A DNA stretch of 64,000 bases, from assembly GCF_002797355.1 (NCBI RefSeq), contig NZ_KZ454939.1, forward strand, positions 435,828-499,827, written 5' to 3'. Below, piece after piece: positions 53,269 to 62,329 of the stretch. The notes below the pieces were generated by a model. It ran no database searches, was not told where the DNA came from, and saw nothing but the letters and a program-made list of their open reading frames with translations. The stretch is from Bacillus xiapuensis. GTDB lineage: Bacteria; Bacillota; Bacilli; Bacillales; Domibacillaceae. Each line of letters opens with the position of its first letter. The first letter of the stretch is position 1. The position numbers and the translations under genes were made by a program.

Positions 53269-53796
53269 ATGAGAGCGGCTAAAGAATTAAATGCTTTCGA
53301 ATGGACGATATCAGGGGCAAGTTTCTTTGAAACAGCTGCCATACAGGAAGGGGAGAAAGTGTTATATATCGGAGAGGCCTCTTCGTTCGCTGGTGACTAT
53401 CAGTTAGAGAGAAAAGATCTTACAGCGATTTCCCCAGAAGAACATCGTTTAGGGGCAAGCCGCTACCATGCAGCGCTCGCCCAGTTGAGCTTGCATCGAT
53501 CCGATCATGCGGAGAATTTATTAAAAGCTGTGTTTGCACAATTGAAGCCCGGAGGCCGATTTATTGCCGATTTGGCTGAGTCTGAAACGCTGCGTTACGG
53601 AGGGCCATTTGTATATAAACGAAATTTGCCGGATTATTGGGATACGCTGCGAGAGGTTGGTTTTGAAGCGATTTTTGTTCAGCAAATTTCCGTATACACG
53701 GAGGAAGAAGTCATTTTGCAAGGCTGGGATGATTTAGTCGGCATAAAGCATTTTCCGGTGAAGGTTAATCGCTTTGTAGCATTGAGAGGTGCTTAA
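53269..53796 (+). CDS. Short SAM-riboswitch-controlled methyltransferase-like protein
   Basis: 175 residues. KVLYIGEAS resembles a weak methyltransferase motif I (usually hxhGxGxG), and LKPGGRFIADLAESETLRYGG..LREVGFEAIFVQQISVYTEEEVI matches the second half of a Rossmann methyltransferase (post-motif strands 4-6). The glycine-rich loop is degenerate and the middle is shortened, so catalysis is uncertain; it may bind SAM without methylating, or use a different ligand. ATG 53269 is 7 bp after AGAGGAGG; the earlier ATG at 53239 lies against the terminator. In B. subtilis the equivalent S-box leads into mtnWXBD, which are absent here. Confidence 0.65.
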   Translation: MRAAKELNAFEWTISGASFFETAAIQEGEKVLYIGEASSFAGDYQLERKDLTAISPEEHRLGASRYHAALAQLSLHRSDHAENLLKAVFAQLKPGGRFIADLAESETLRYGGPFVYKRNLPDYWDTLREVGFEAIFVQQISVYTEEEVILQGWDDLVGIKHFPVKVNRFVALRGA

Positions 53797-53828
53797 GTAT
53801 TGAACGGTGAACTCGACTGGAGGAAGTT

Positions 53829-54107
53829 TCATCCGTTTTCCAACGGTCCCGGCGAAACAGCGTACACTTGTTCTAAAGCGTCCCCGATGCTAGAGAGGCT
53901 TTCTGATCTTTCTTCTAGAACTTTATAGTTTCCATGAGTGCTTGTATCTACGGTTATCGCCCCTTCGGTGATCCAGCCGATCAAGTGTAAAGAAGCATGA
54001 ATCATGATAGGCTCCCCAGGAAAAATGCCGAAGGAGCGCAGCCCTTTTTTAAGGGGCCTTTTGCAGTAAAGACATTCATTCTCTCTCCTCCGTTCCGCGG
54101 GTTTCAC
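53829..54107 (-). CDS. Small hypothetical protein, weak support
   Basis: 92 residues from GTG 54107, convergent with the methyltransferase-like gene and divergent from pabB. The N-terminal ECLYCKRP holds a CxxC pair that could be half of a zinc ribbon; the rest (LRSFGIFPGEPIMIHASLHLIGWITEGAITVDTS..) has no motif I know. The ribosome site (GGGG 2 bp before GTG) is poor and a better one (GGAGGAGAG) leads to an ATG in another frame that stops soon. Could be non-coding. Confidence 0.3.
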   Translation of the reverse strand: MKPAERRRENECLYCKRPLKKGLRSFGIFPGEPIMIHASLHLIGWITEGAITVDTSTHGNYKVLEERSESLSSIGDALEQVYAVSPGPLENG

Positions 54108-54191
54108 TTCCCCTATTATTCATGTGCATTTCCCGCTTTTTTCTTACTGAATGGTCTAGTATGATAAGAAAGACTATGAAAAAAAGGATGA

Positions 54192-55586
54192 ATGCAAGTG
54201 AGTAATCGACAGCTGTTTTATCGAACGATTCCCTTTTCCAAAGAACGTTTTTTTCAACAATATAAAGCATTAGCGGCAAAAGAAGCCTATCATGTGCTTC
54301 TTGAAAGCGGCCGCGGCGGGCGCTTGAGCATCGCTGCCATGTCTCCGGCAGCTATTGTTCAAGCGGCAGAAACGGGCATAATGGTGGAGTCAAACGGAGA
54401 GGCAGAGCTGAAACAAGGGCTCCCGCTTCAAGAGCTCGTGGAATGGATGAAAGCTTTTGAATTGCCTAAGCAGGAAGGGCTGCCTGACTTTCAAGGCGGT
54501 GCGATTGGCTATATTAGCTATGATTATGCCCGCTGCATTGAAAAGCTGCCCGAGCAAGCGGCGGATGATCTCGGCTTGCCGCTCGTTTACTTTCTCTTAT
54601 TTAATCAGTGGGCAGTGTTTGAGGAAGACACTGATAAGCTATGGCTGATGGCCGTGGCTCAAAATGAAGAAGAAGCCGATTTAGCTTCTCTTGAGAAAAG
54701 CTGGACGGCTCCATTGAAGGAGAAGTTCGCCTCTGTTCATCCTAAATGTGTGAAGGAGGAGCGGCGGGTTTCTTTTTCGGAAGAAACCTTCAAGCAAGCC
54801 GTTGAAAAAACTAAGCATTATATTTCTCAAGGGGACGTCTTTCAAGTGAATCTCTCCGTGCGGCAATCCTGTGAATTGGCGGTTCCGGCGCTTTCCGTTT
54901 ATGAAGAAGTCAGAAAGCTGAATCCCTCTCCGTACATGGCGTACCTTCATACACCGGATTTTCAAGTAGTTTCCGCTTCTCCAGAATTGCTGATAAAAAA
55001 ATCCGGAACGGAATTAAGCACACGTCCGATTGCCGGCACGCGTTCACGCGGAAATAGCGAAGAAGAGGATTTCCGCTTAGCCTCGGAGCTGATTGAAAAT
55101 GAAAAAGAGCGGGCTGAGCATGTCATGCTAGTGGATCTCGAACGAAATGATCTTGGACGAGTATGCCGATACGGAACCGTTGAAGTCAATGAATTTATGG
55201 TGATTGAGAAATATTCACATGTTCAGCATATTGTTTCGAATGTGCGCGGTGAAATAGCGGAAGGAAAAACAAATGCCGATGTCATTGAAGCGGTCTTCCC
55301 GGGCGGCACCATTACCGGAGCGCCTAAGGTGAGAACGATGGAAATTATTGAGGAGCTGGAGCCTGTTCGCCGCGGGATTTATACAGGGTCGATCGGATGG
55401 CTCGGCTTCAACGGGGATATGGAGTTAAACATTGTGATCCGCACCATGCTTGTAAAAGACCAGCAATGCCATATACAAGCCGGGGCAGGGATCGTCGTCG
55501 ACTCCAATCCAGCCCATGAATATAAAGAATCGCTGAAAAAAGCCGCCGCTGTCTGGAAAGCGAAGGAACTGGCAGAAAGGAAATAA
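54192..55586 (+). CDS. pabB: Aminodeoxychorismate synthase component I
   Basis: 464 residues of the chorismate-binding (TrpE/PabB) family. Makes 4-amino-4-deoxychorismate with PabA for folate synthesis. C-terminal half holds ISQGDVFQVNLS, SASPELL, RPIAGTRSRG, DLERNDLGRVC, VFPGGTITGAPKVRTMEIIEELEP and GAGIVVDSNP. The motif is PIAGT where E. coli PabB has PIKGT with its covalent Lys; TrpE also has PIAGT. The following pabA and pabC point to PabB rather than TrpE. AAAGGATGA precedes ATG 54192. Confidence 0.88.
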   Translation: MQVSNRQLFYRTIPFSKERFFQQYKALAAKEAYHVLLESGRGGRLSIAAMSPAAIVQAAETGIMVESNGEAELKQGLPLQELVEWMKAFELPKQEGLPDFQGGAIGYISYDYARCIEKLPEQAADDLGLPLVYFLLFNQWAVFEEDTDKLWLMAVAQNEEEADLASLEKSWTAPLKEKFASVHPKCVKEERRVSFSEETFKQAVEKTKHYISQGDVFQVNLSVRQSCELAVPALSVYEEVRKLNPSPYMAYLHTPDFQVVSASPELLIKKSGTELSTRPIAGTRSRGNSEEEDFRLASELIENEKERAEHVMLVDLERNDLGRVCRYGTVEVNEFMVIEKYSHVQHIVSNVRGEIAEGKTNADVIEAVFPGGTITGAPKVRTMEIIEELEPVRRGIYTGSIGWLGFNGDMELNIVIRTMLVKDQQCHIQAGAGIVVDSNPAHEYKESLKKAAAVWKAKELAERK

Positions 55587-55614
55587 GAGAAATGTTAGCT
55601 AGGAGGAGAGCGCA

Positions 55615-56202
55615 TTGATACTGATGATAGATAATTATGATTCATTTACATATAATCTCGTGCAGTATTTAGGAGAGATGGGAGAAGAGCTGGTTGTGCG
55701 CCGGAATGACGAGATCACGACTGCGGAGATCCGAGCGCTGAACCCTGATTATTTGATGATTTCACCGGGACCGTGCACGCCGAATGAGGCAGGAATCAGT
55801 TTGGAAGCCATTCGGGAGTTTGCCGGGAAGATTCCTATATTTGGAGTGTGCCTCGGCCAGCAGTCAATCGCTCAAGTGTTTGGAGCGGAGGTGGTGCAGG
55901 CGGAGCGCTTGATGCACGGCAAGACATCGGATATGTTGCATGACGGCCGGACCATTTTTGAAGGGCTGCCCAACCCGTTTCCGGCGACTCGCTACCATTC
56001 CCTGATCGTGAAACGCGAAACGCTTCCTGCTTGCTTCGAGGTATCCGCATGGACAGCAGAAGGGGAAATTATGGCGATTCGTCATAAAGAGCTGGCAGTG
56101 GAAGGTGTGCAATTTCATCCGGAATCCATTATGACCTATGGCGGCAAGCAAATGCTTCGCAGCTTTATTCGCCAATACCGAAAAGCGGCGGCGAAAGTAT
56201 GA
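55615..56202 (+). CDS. pabA: Aminodeoxychorismate synthase glutamine amidotransferase
   Basis: 195 residues. Class I glutaminase with Cys in FGVCLGQQS and His/Glu in [13 protein letters not shown], plus ISPGPCTP and HGKTS. Provides ammonia to PabB; in Bacillus one protein often also serves anthranilate synthase. TTG 55615 follows GGAGG by 8 bp. Its stop overlaps the pabC start (ATGA). Confidence 0.93.
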   Translation: MILMIDNYDSFTYNLVQYLGEMGEELVVRRNDEITTAEIRALNPDYLMISPGPCTPNEAGISLEAIREFAGKIPIFGVCLGQQSIAQVFGAEVVQAERLMHGKTSDMLHDGRTIFEGLPNPFPATRYHSLIVKRETLPACFEVSAWTAEGEIMAIRHKELAVEGVQFHPESIMTYGGKQMLRSFIRQYRKAAAKV

Positions 56203-57053
56203 CGATGTATATTTATTTAAACGGCGAGCTGCTGCCTAAAGAAGAAGCCAAGATTTCACCCTTTGATCACGGCTTTCTATATGGAATGGGCCTGTTTGAA
56301 ACGATTCGCACTTACGGCGGCAAGCCTTTCTTGCTGGAGGAGCACATCGAGCGGCTGCAGGCAGGCATGCAAGAAATGAATATTGCCATGACGCTGACAG
56401 TTGAAAAAGCAGGGAAGATCATCGCTGCCCTTTGCGAGAAGAATCAGCTTCCTCATTCATCTGTCAGGCTGAATATTTCCGCGGGAGAAGGAGCGATGGG
56501 ACCGCAAACGGAAACGTTTCATCATCCGGCCATATTCGCCTTTCAGCGCCCGGTTGTGCCGTCTTTTGAGATGAAAGAAAAGGAAGCGGTGCTTCTCCAA
56601 TTGCGCAGAAATACACCGGAGACGGGTTTTCGGCTGAAATCGCATCATTATTTCAATAATATTGCCGCTAAGCGAGAAGTGGGGTCCGATCCGGCCAAAG
56701 AAGGCATATTCTTGACGAAGGAGGGATATGTCGCCGAAGGAGTCGCGTCCAATATTTTTTGGGTGAAAGCGGGTACTCTTTTCACTCCCGCTCTTGATAC
56801 AGGCATTTTAAATGGCGTTACCCGCATGTTTCTTTTAAAAAGAGCCCAAGCTATGCAAATCCCTGTCCAGGAGGGATTGTTTCGTTTAAAGGAATTATTA
56901 AGCGCAGATGAAATCTTTTTAACGAATTCCATTCAGGAAATTGCCCCTGTTCATCTTATCGGCGGCAAGTGTTTCCCGGGCCGGAACGGTGAGATTACGA
57001 AACAGCTCTACGAGGATTATCGGAGCTGGACTGGCCAAACTGCCTTCCTGTAA
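56199..57053 (+). CDS. pabC: Aminodeoxychorismate lyase
   Basis: 284 residues, fold-type IV PLP enzyme releasing pyruvate and p-aminobenzoate. [32 protein letters not shown] is the family N-terminus; PLP Lys probably in [20 protein letters not shown] and GILNGVTR bind the phosphate. ATG 56199 overlaps pabA, so the two are coupled; an ATG two codons later is possible. A strong terminator follows, so folP/folB/folK are not in this operon, unlike B. subtilis. Confidence 0.93.
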   Translation: MTMYIYLNGELLPKEEAKISPFDHGFLYGMGLFETIRTYGGKPFLLEEHIERLQAGMQEMNIAMTLTVEKAGKIIAALCEKNQLPHSSVRLNISAGEGAMGPQTETFHHPAIFAFQRPVVPSFEMKEKEAVLLQLRRNTPETGFRLKSHHYFNNIAAKREVGSDPAKEGIFLTKEGYVAEGVASNIFWVKAGTLFTPALDTGILNGVTRMFLLKRAQAMQIPVQEGLFRLKELLSADEIFLTNSIQEIAPVHLIGGKCFPGRNGEITKQLYEDYRSWTGQTAFL

Positions 57054-57072
57054 ACAAGGAAGGCAGTTTTTT
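57037..57072 (+). terminator. Terminator of pabBAC
   Basis: AAACTGCCTTCCT and AGGAAGGCAGTTT with a 7-nt loop then TTT. The left arm is inside the last pabC codons. Confidence 0.88.
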
Positions 57073-57271
57073 ATTCCTCTAAATAAGCTGCTGTGAGCCT
57101 CCTTGTAAGAAAGGAGCAGGAAATCAAAAAGTTAAAGTGGGAGCTCACGGGTACGTTTGATGGAAGTTTGGATGGCAGCCTTTGTTCTTCATTTCAACAG
57201 CGGAAGATGATAGAAAGCCCCCGCTGTTTGAAGGTTCATTTTATTCGGAGGGGCGCCGGACATGCATGGTT

Positions 57272-57320
57272 TTAAGCGATCTTAAGGGAAAGTTAAGGTT
57301 CTTCAAATTGGGATTTAAGC
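57272..57320 (+). promoter_or_regulatory. Phased direct repeats upstream of the peptide-resistance operon
   Basis: TTAAGC (57272), TTAAGG (57282), TTAAGG (57293) and TTAAGC (57315): starts 10, 11 and 22 bp apart, so all on one helix face. This is the usual form of an OmpR-family response-regulator site. A possible promoter TTGGGA-16-TAAACT lies at 57309-57336. The remaining 57073-57271 holds no gene. Confidence 0.6.
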
Positions 57321-57367
57321 TTGTGCTTGTAAACTAAGAAGCAGATGACAAACAGGAGGAATAAACA

Positions 57368-58273
57368 ATGACTGAATGGCTGATAGAAACGAGTGACTTA
57401 ACCAAGAAGTTCGGAAGCTTTTTAGCGGTAAACCATGTGAATTTGCGGGTGCCGAAAGGAGGGATTTACGGATTTTTAGGTCCCAATGGAGCAGGGAAAT
57501 CGACGACGATCCGCATGCTGCTTGGCCTGGTGCAGCCTACAAAAGGAGATTTGAAACTGTTCGGCCAGTCGATCCGCACCGATCGGATGGAGATCCTAAG
57601 GCGGGTTGGCTCTTTAGTAGAATCTCCCTCCTATTACGGACATTTGACGGCTTATGAAAATTTGGAGATCACAAGGAAAATCCTTGGAGTAAGCAAGGAA
57701 GAAATTGATCGCGTGCTCGAAATCGTCCGATTAACAGCCGTGAAGAAAAAGAAAGTGAAGCAGTTCTCCCTCGGAATGAAACAGCGTCTGGGCATTGCTC
57801 AAGCTTTACTTGGCAAGCCAGAACTGCTCATTTTAGACGAACCGACAAATGGCTTAGATCCAGCGGGGATATTGGAAATTCGTGATTTAATTATAAGTCT
57901 GCCGAAAAAATACGGCATTACTGTATTAATTTCCAGCCACATTTTAAGTGAAATCGAACGGGTGGCTACACATATTGGGATTATTAATAAAGGAAAGCTG
58001 CTTTTTCAAGGAACGCTGGATGAATTGCGCAGCAAGCAAACGGCTGCCGTGATGGTGCAGGCTGCGCCGAAACAGGAAGCATTAAAGCTTTTAAAAGAAA
58101 ATAAATACTCATGGACGGATAAAGGTGAATTTATTCAAATGGACGGAGTGGTGAAGCCTGCTGAAATCAACCGCCAATTAGTCAGCAGCGGACTCGATGT
58201 CAACGCCATATTTATGGAGAAAAAATCACTCGAACGCATATTCCTGGAAATGACAGAAGAGGCGGTGGAATAA
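57368..58273 (+). CDS. LanF/BcrA-type ABC transporter ATPase
   Basis: 301 residues. Walker A GPNGAGKST, signature LGMKQRLGIAQAL (LSxGQ variant SLGMKQR), Walker B LLILDEPTNGLDP, H-loop ISSHILSE, then a ~90-residue C-terminal extension typical of BcrA/LanF ATPases. With the two permeases it should remove or shed cationic peptide antibiotics (lantibiotics, bacitracin). First gene of a five-gene unit; ribosome site CAGGAGG. Confidence 0.9.
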   Translation: MTEWLIETSDLTKKFGSFLAVNHVNLRVPKGGIYGFLGPNGAGKSTTIRMLLGLVQPTKGDLKLFGQSIRTDRMEILRRVGSLVESPSYYGHLTAYENLEITRKILGVSKEEIDRVLEIVRLTAVKKKKVKQFSLGMKQRLGIAQALLGKPELLILDEPTNGLDPAGILEIRDLIISLPKKYGITVLISSHILSEIERVATHIGIINKGKLLFQGTLDELRSKQTAAVMVQAAPKQEALKLLKENKYSWTDKGEFIQMDGVVKPAEINRQLVSSGLDVNAIFMEKKSLERIFLEMTEEAVE

Positions 58274-59017
58274 ATGAGGATCTTCCCATTACTGAAAACA
58301 GAATGGCAGAAGCAAAAACGCGGATTTCTTTTGCTTTTTCTCCTTATTATTCCGTCAGGTACGACGCTGGCCATGTTTTTAGATATGAATATCCGCTATG
58401 ATTACTTAATGCAAGTCGCGGAAAAAGGAGAAAGCTCGTGGGATGTGCTGCTGAATGAAAATCATCGCATTCTTGGGTGGGGGACTTTTTTGCCGCTGTT
58501 TATTGCCGCGATCTTCTTCTTTATATTTCAAGTCGAGCATCAGCAAAATTCCTGGAAGCACCTGCTTAGTTTGCCCGTTCATAAGGTATCGGTGTATGTA
58601 TCCAAATGGCTGGCGGGTTTAATGTACATCGCGCTGCTGATTGTGCTCAATACAGCAGGTCTTGTGCTCGTCGGAAAGGTAATGGAGTTTCCCGAAGCAG
58701 TGGATTGGGGTGGCTACGGAATGTATGTGCTCAATCAATTTGTTCTGGCGCTTGCAGTGACTGCTTTGCAGCAATGGTTAAGTTCATGGCTGAGAAATCC
58801 ATTTATTCCTGTGGCACTGGCCTTTGCCGGTTTGATTATTGGCAGCATACTATCTTCTCAAGAGCAAAGTCTGTTGAAACTTGTTCCGTACGCTTATACA
58901 AGCTTGGCTGCCGGAGATGCCGCTGAACCATCAGGAATGTTTATGTACTCTATTCTGTGCACTGTTTTGTTTCTATTAATCGGAAGCTGGCAATTTCGGA
59001 AAAAGGATATTTTATAA
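58274..59017 (+). CDS. LanE-type ABC permease
   Basis: 247 residues with six membrane helices and the N-terminal LLKTEWQKQKRGFLLLFLLIIP segment, plus QQNSWKHLLSLPVHKVSVYVSKWLAG, the family hallmark of EpiE/MutE lantibiotic-protection permeases. It starts directly after the ATPase stop (TAAATGA context), so translation is coupled. Confidence 0.85.
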   Translation: MRIFPLLKTEWQKQKRGFLLLFLLIIPSGTTLAMFLDMNIRYDYLMQVAEKGESSWDVLLNENHRILGWGTFLPLFIAAIFFFIFQVEHQQNSWKHLLSLPVHKVSVYVSKWLAGLMYIALLIVLNTAGLVLVGKVMEFPEAVDWGGYGMYVLNQFVLALAVTALQQWLSSWLRNPFIPVALAFAGLIIGSILSSQEQSLLKLVPYAYTSLAAGDAAEPSGMFMYSILCTVLFLLIGSWQFRKKDIL

Positions 59018-59032
59018 GGAGGGATATGAACA

Positions 59033-59752
59033 ATGAATTTATGGAAAGCAGAATGGCTTAAGCTGAAACACTCCAAGCTGATAGGGCTTGCGGTTATACT
59101 GCCAGTGTTTGCCGCTATACAAGGGAGAGCATATGCGATCAACGCGGAAGATCATGATGTGTTGTTTCAATATCATTATGCGGGTTCCATGTCCTTATTT
59201 GCTTGGCTGGTCTATCCGCTTTTGGCGGCCATTGTCATTGCGATGATCGCAAGGATTGAACATTCCGGAAACGGGTGGAAGCAATTGCTGGCGTTGCCGG
59301 TATCACGGACCCATGTCTACTGTGTGAAGTTTTTAATGAGCATTGGCATCGTATTTGTCAGTTTAATTGTTCTTTATTGCGGCATCTGGATAGGAGTATC
59401 CACTTTTCCGGAAGCCAGTGCTTTTCCTGCAGCTGAGCTTTTGGTGAGTTTAATCAAATATTTTATAGCCAGCTTTCCCATGCTGGCGGTTCTATTCTTT
59501 TTAAGCTACCGCTTCCAGCATCCCGGCATACCGATTGGGATCGGAATCGGTTTGGCGCTGCCAATCATTTTGATTGGTCAGTCGACAAGGTTTTGGATTT
59601 ACTACCCGTGGTGTTATCCGATGATTGCAGCACTCACGGACCCAGCAAAATTAGGCGGGAAAGCTTTCATTATGTATGGGGGTTCCATTGGGATGCTCGC
59701 CGCTGTTTTCTTTATCGGGTTGGCTCATTTTCGCTCGAAGGATATAATATAG
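59033..59752 (+). CDS. LanG-type ABC permease
   Basis: 239 residues, six membrane helices. AEWLKLKHSKLIGLAVILP and GNGWKQLLALPVSRTHVYCVKFLMS mirror the previous gene, showing the pair is an ancient duplication (LanE and LanG). AAGGAGGGAT upstream. Confidence 0.85.
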   Translation: MNLWKAEWLKLKHSKLIGLAVILPVFAAIQGRAYAINAEDHDVLFQYHYAGSMSLFAWLVYPLLAAIVIAMIARIEHSGNGWKQLLALPVSRTHVYCVKFLMSIGIVFVSLIVLYCGIWIGVSTFPEASAFPAAELLVSLIKYFIASFPMLAVLFFLSYRFQHPGIPIGIGIGLALPIILIGQSTRFWIYYPWCYPMIAALTDPAKLGGKAFIMYGGSIGMLAAVFFIGLAHFRSKDII

Positions 59753-59779
59753 CCATCTTACATATAAGGGTGAAACGAT

Positions 59780-60505
59780 ATGATGGCCATGCATGGATTA
59801 GTAAATAAGACGATATTGCTGATTGACGATGAAGTGGAAATATTGAAATTATTGGAGATGGTTTTGCGCAAAGAGGGGTTTCTGCACATTCGGACAGCCG
59901 CCACGGGTAAAGAAGGGCTGGATTTGTGCAGAAGCTGCCAGCCGGATGTGATTGTGCTGGATATTATGCTCCCTGATATGGAAGGCTATGAGGTTTGCAG
60001 ACAAATCAGGGAGTTTTCCCTCGTTCCGATTATTTTCTTGTCTGCGAAATCAGATGATATTGATAAGCTTCTGGGACTCGGAATTGGAGGCGATGATTAT
60101 GTGACGAAGCCGTTCAGCCCTAAAGAGGTGGCCTTTCGAGTGAAAGCACAGCTAAGAAGAAGCGCTTATTATCCGCAGCAAGCAGCCGCCAAGCAAGATG
60201 TTCTTGTGATAGGGGATATCGAAATTAATCAGCAGACCGGAGAAGTGAAGAAGGGCGGGAAAAATGTCTTGCTGACTGCAAAAGAGTGGAAGCTGCTGCT
60301 GTTTTTAGCTGCGCATCCTAATCAAATAATGAGTAAAGCGAAAATCTGTGATGCGGTGTGGGGAGAAGAATACGTCGGGCATGATAATACGATTATGGTA
60401 CATATTCGCCATCTGCGTGAAAAGCTGGAGAGTGAACCGGGAAAGCCGCAATGGATCCTTACGGTCAAGGGGCTCGGCTATAAACTAAACACTAGGGGTC
60501 ATTAA
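59780..60505 (+). CDS. OmpR-family response regulator
   Basis: 241 residues. Receiver: acidic DDE at 16-18, phospho-acceptor Asp61 in IVLDIMLPD, Thr/Lys switch (LSAKS, VTKPFSP). C-terminal winged helix (about 145-238, LLTAKEWKLLLFLAAHPNQIMSK..YVGHDNTIMVHIRHLREKL..VKGLGYKL). Sits between the ABC genes and its kinase and likely binds the TTAAGG repeats at 57272. A later in-frame ATG (59783 or 59789) could also be the start. Confidence 0.92.
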   Translation: MMAMHGLVNKTILLIDDEVEILKLLEMVLRKEGFLHIRTAATGKEGLDLCRSCQPDVIVLDIMLPDMEGYEVCRQIREFSLVPIIFLSAKSDDIDKLLGLGIGGDDYVTKPFSPKEVAFRVKAQLRRSAYYPQQAAAKQDVLVIGDIEINQQTGEVKKGGKNVLLTAKEWKLLLFLAAHPNQIMSKAKICDAVWGEEYVGHDNTIMVHIRHLREKLESEPGKPQWILTVKGLGYKLNTRGH

Positions 60506-60506
60506 G

Positions 60507-61928
60507 ATGAAGTGGAAGTTGACTGCTCAATTTTTGTTGGCAATGATTATTACCATTATTCTCTCTTTGTTCGTTTTTATGCTGCTGAATACTGCACTCT
60601 TCTTAATGGATGGGCATAAGGATAAGTTGAAGAGTACTCCGGAGTCTTACACCATTGCTTTTGGTAAAAACATTGGCTATCAAAAGGGGCGATTTCTGAT
60701 TCCTTCTGACAAGCTGGCTGAATTAAAGAGAGAGCAGAAATGGATTCAAATTCTCGATGAAAATGGCAGAGAGGTGTACAGCTACAATCAGCCCAAGGAG
60801 ATTCCAAACCATTATACGCCAGGTGAACTGGTCTTTTTCTATAAATATGGGGGGGCTGCTGCAGGCGACTCCACGATCTTTGTAGCCAAGCTTGATAAAG
60901 GAAACCGCAAGTTCAGTTACATCATCGGCTATCCTTATGAGGAGGTAAGCAAAGGGCCAATGATCTATCATGGAACAAAGTGGTGGACTGATGCAGTCAA
61001 GCTCTTTCTGCTGGCTGTTTGTACGATTATCCTGATTGCCTCCCTGATTGGCTATTTGATTAGCCGGCGATTAACGAAACCGATTCTGTCTGTAACGGAA
61101 AGCATTCGCGAATTCGCGAAGGGAAATTTCACCCATACTGTGCAGGAAAAAGGGCTGTATAAAAATGTTTTTCATAATTTGAATGAGCTGTCACTTACGC
61201 TCCTTGCCAATGAAAAGGAGCGGAAGAAAACGGAACGGCTTCGGGAGGAATGGGTGGCGAACATTACGCATGATATTAAGACGCCGCTTGCTTCTGTGAA
61301 AGGTTATTCAGAAATTCTCGTTGATCCTCAATATCAATTACAGGAGAAAGAGCAAAAAGAATATCTCGAAATTATTTCCCAAAAGGCGGAGTACATCAGC
61401 CGGCTGGTAGATGATTTAAATATGACCTATAAGCTTCGGCACTCCGCTGATATCGTTCATAAAAAAGAAGGAAATATCGTCGCTATTCTACAGGAAACGG
61501 TGATTGATATCTTAAACCATCCGCGATACGAAAATGTCCCCATTGAATTTTCTGCGGATGCCGAACAATACTTGTTTCCCTTAGATGAGATGCTTTGGAA
61601 GCGGGCGTTTACGAATCTGCTTTTTAATGCGATCGTTCATAACCCCGAAGGAACGATTATTCACGTGCGTTTTAAAGGAAAGCAGAGAAAAAGACCCATT
61701 ATTGAAATTTCCGATAATGGGCGGGGGATTGACGAAACAGAATTGGAGAACTTATTTACCCGTTATTATTGCGGAACCAATACGGGGGAGGCTCATAAAG
61801 GTTCCGGGCTTGGTTTGGCCATCGCCAAACAAGTAGCGGAAAGTCACGGAGCAGAAATGAAAGCTGAAAGCTCGATCGGACAAGGAACAACGATTACCAT
61901 TATATTAGCTCAGCCTGTGAACAAGTAA
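60507..61928 (+). CDS. Sensor histidine kinase of peptide resistance
   Basis: 473 residues. Membrane helix about 7-33, extracellular domain of about 125 residues, helix about 161-186, HAMP (about 187-240), HisKA with His255 in VANITHDIKTPLASVKGY and ATPase with NLLFNAIVHN (N), ISDNGRGID (G1) and GSGLGLAIAKQVAESHG (G2). The large extracellular loop contrasts with the short loops of BceS-type kinases, which sense through their transporter; here direct peptide sensing is more likely, as in LanK kinases. Confidence 0.9.
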   Translation: MKWKLTAQFLLAMIITIILSLFVFMLLNTALFLMDGHKDKLKSTPESYTIAFGKNIGYQKGRFLIPSDKLAELKREQKWIQILDENGREVYSYNQPKEIPNHYTPGELVFFYKYGGAAAGDSTIFVAKLDKGNRKFSYIIGYPYEEVSKGPMIYHGTKWWTDAVKLFLLAVCTIILIASLIGYLISRRLTKPILSVTESIREFAKGNFTHTVQEKGLYKNVFHNLNELSLTLLANEKERKKTERLREEWVANITHDIKTPLASVKGYSEILVDPQYQLQEKEQKEYLEIISQKAEYISRLVDDLNMTYKLRHSADIVHKKEGNIVAILQETVIDILNHPRYENVPIEFSADAEQYLFPLDEMLWKRAFTNLLFNAIVHNPEGTIIHVRFKGKQRKRPIIEISDNGRGIDETELENLFTRYYCGTNTGEAHKGSGLGLAIAKQVAESHGAEMKAESSIGQGTTITIILAQPVNK

Positions 61929-61947
61929 TGTTCCAGGCTTTTTTCTT
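61912..61947 (+). terminator. Terminator of the resistance operon
   Basis: AGCCTGTGAACA and TGTTCCAGGCTT (one mismatch) with a 5-nt loop, followed by TTTTC. The left arm is in the last codons of the kinase gene. Confidence 0.8.
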
Positions 61948-62329
61948 AGAATATGTCCAATAACTCTACCGAACTATTCATCTATTTAAAGCCTTGATCA
62001 TGTTTAGATGCGGTTAAGCATGATCGTCATCAAGCTTGTGTTTGCTGATAGCTTTGCTGTTGCTGAGGAAATGAATGGAGGAAGCAGACAAAGAGCTTAC
62101 TTGGAGATCCTTTTTTTTATAATTCAGCATATAGTCTGAGCCTTTTGATAAAACGGAATATTTGCTTATTAGTAACCGGATATTCACATTTTGGAAAAAT
62201 CCTTATATTTACATGCTGAATGGGAAGCATCCTTAAAGGTTGGTTGCTATAATTTAACTAGTGGCAAATCATGCATAAAGGCTCTAGTGTTAGGGAAATA
62301 AAATCAACTAGAGTCGGAGGTGATCAGAG
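61948..62329. other. Intergenic region before the Dcu transporter
   Basis: 382 bp without a gene. A TATAAT lies at 62250 with a poor -35. CTCTAGT (62282) and ACTAGAG (62307-62313) form a 7-bp inverted repeat directly before the ribosome site CGGAGGTGAT and could be an mRNA hairpin or operator. GATCATG..CATGATC (61996-62024) is another short inverted repeat. Confidence 0.4.

Noticed and set aside
57093-57275. 60-codon frame between pabC and the ABC operon
   Set aside because: Poor start, composition unlike a protein, and it ends where the regulatory repeats begin; better read as non-coding.
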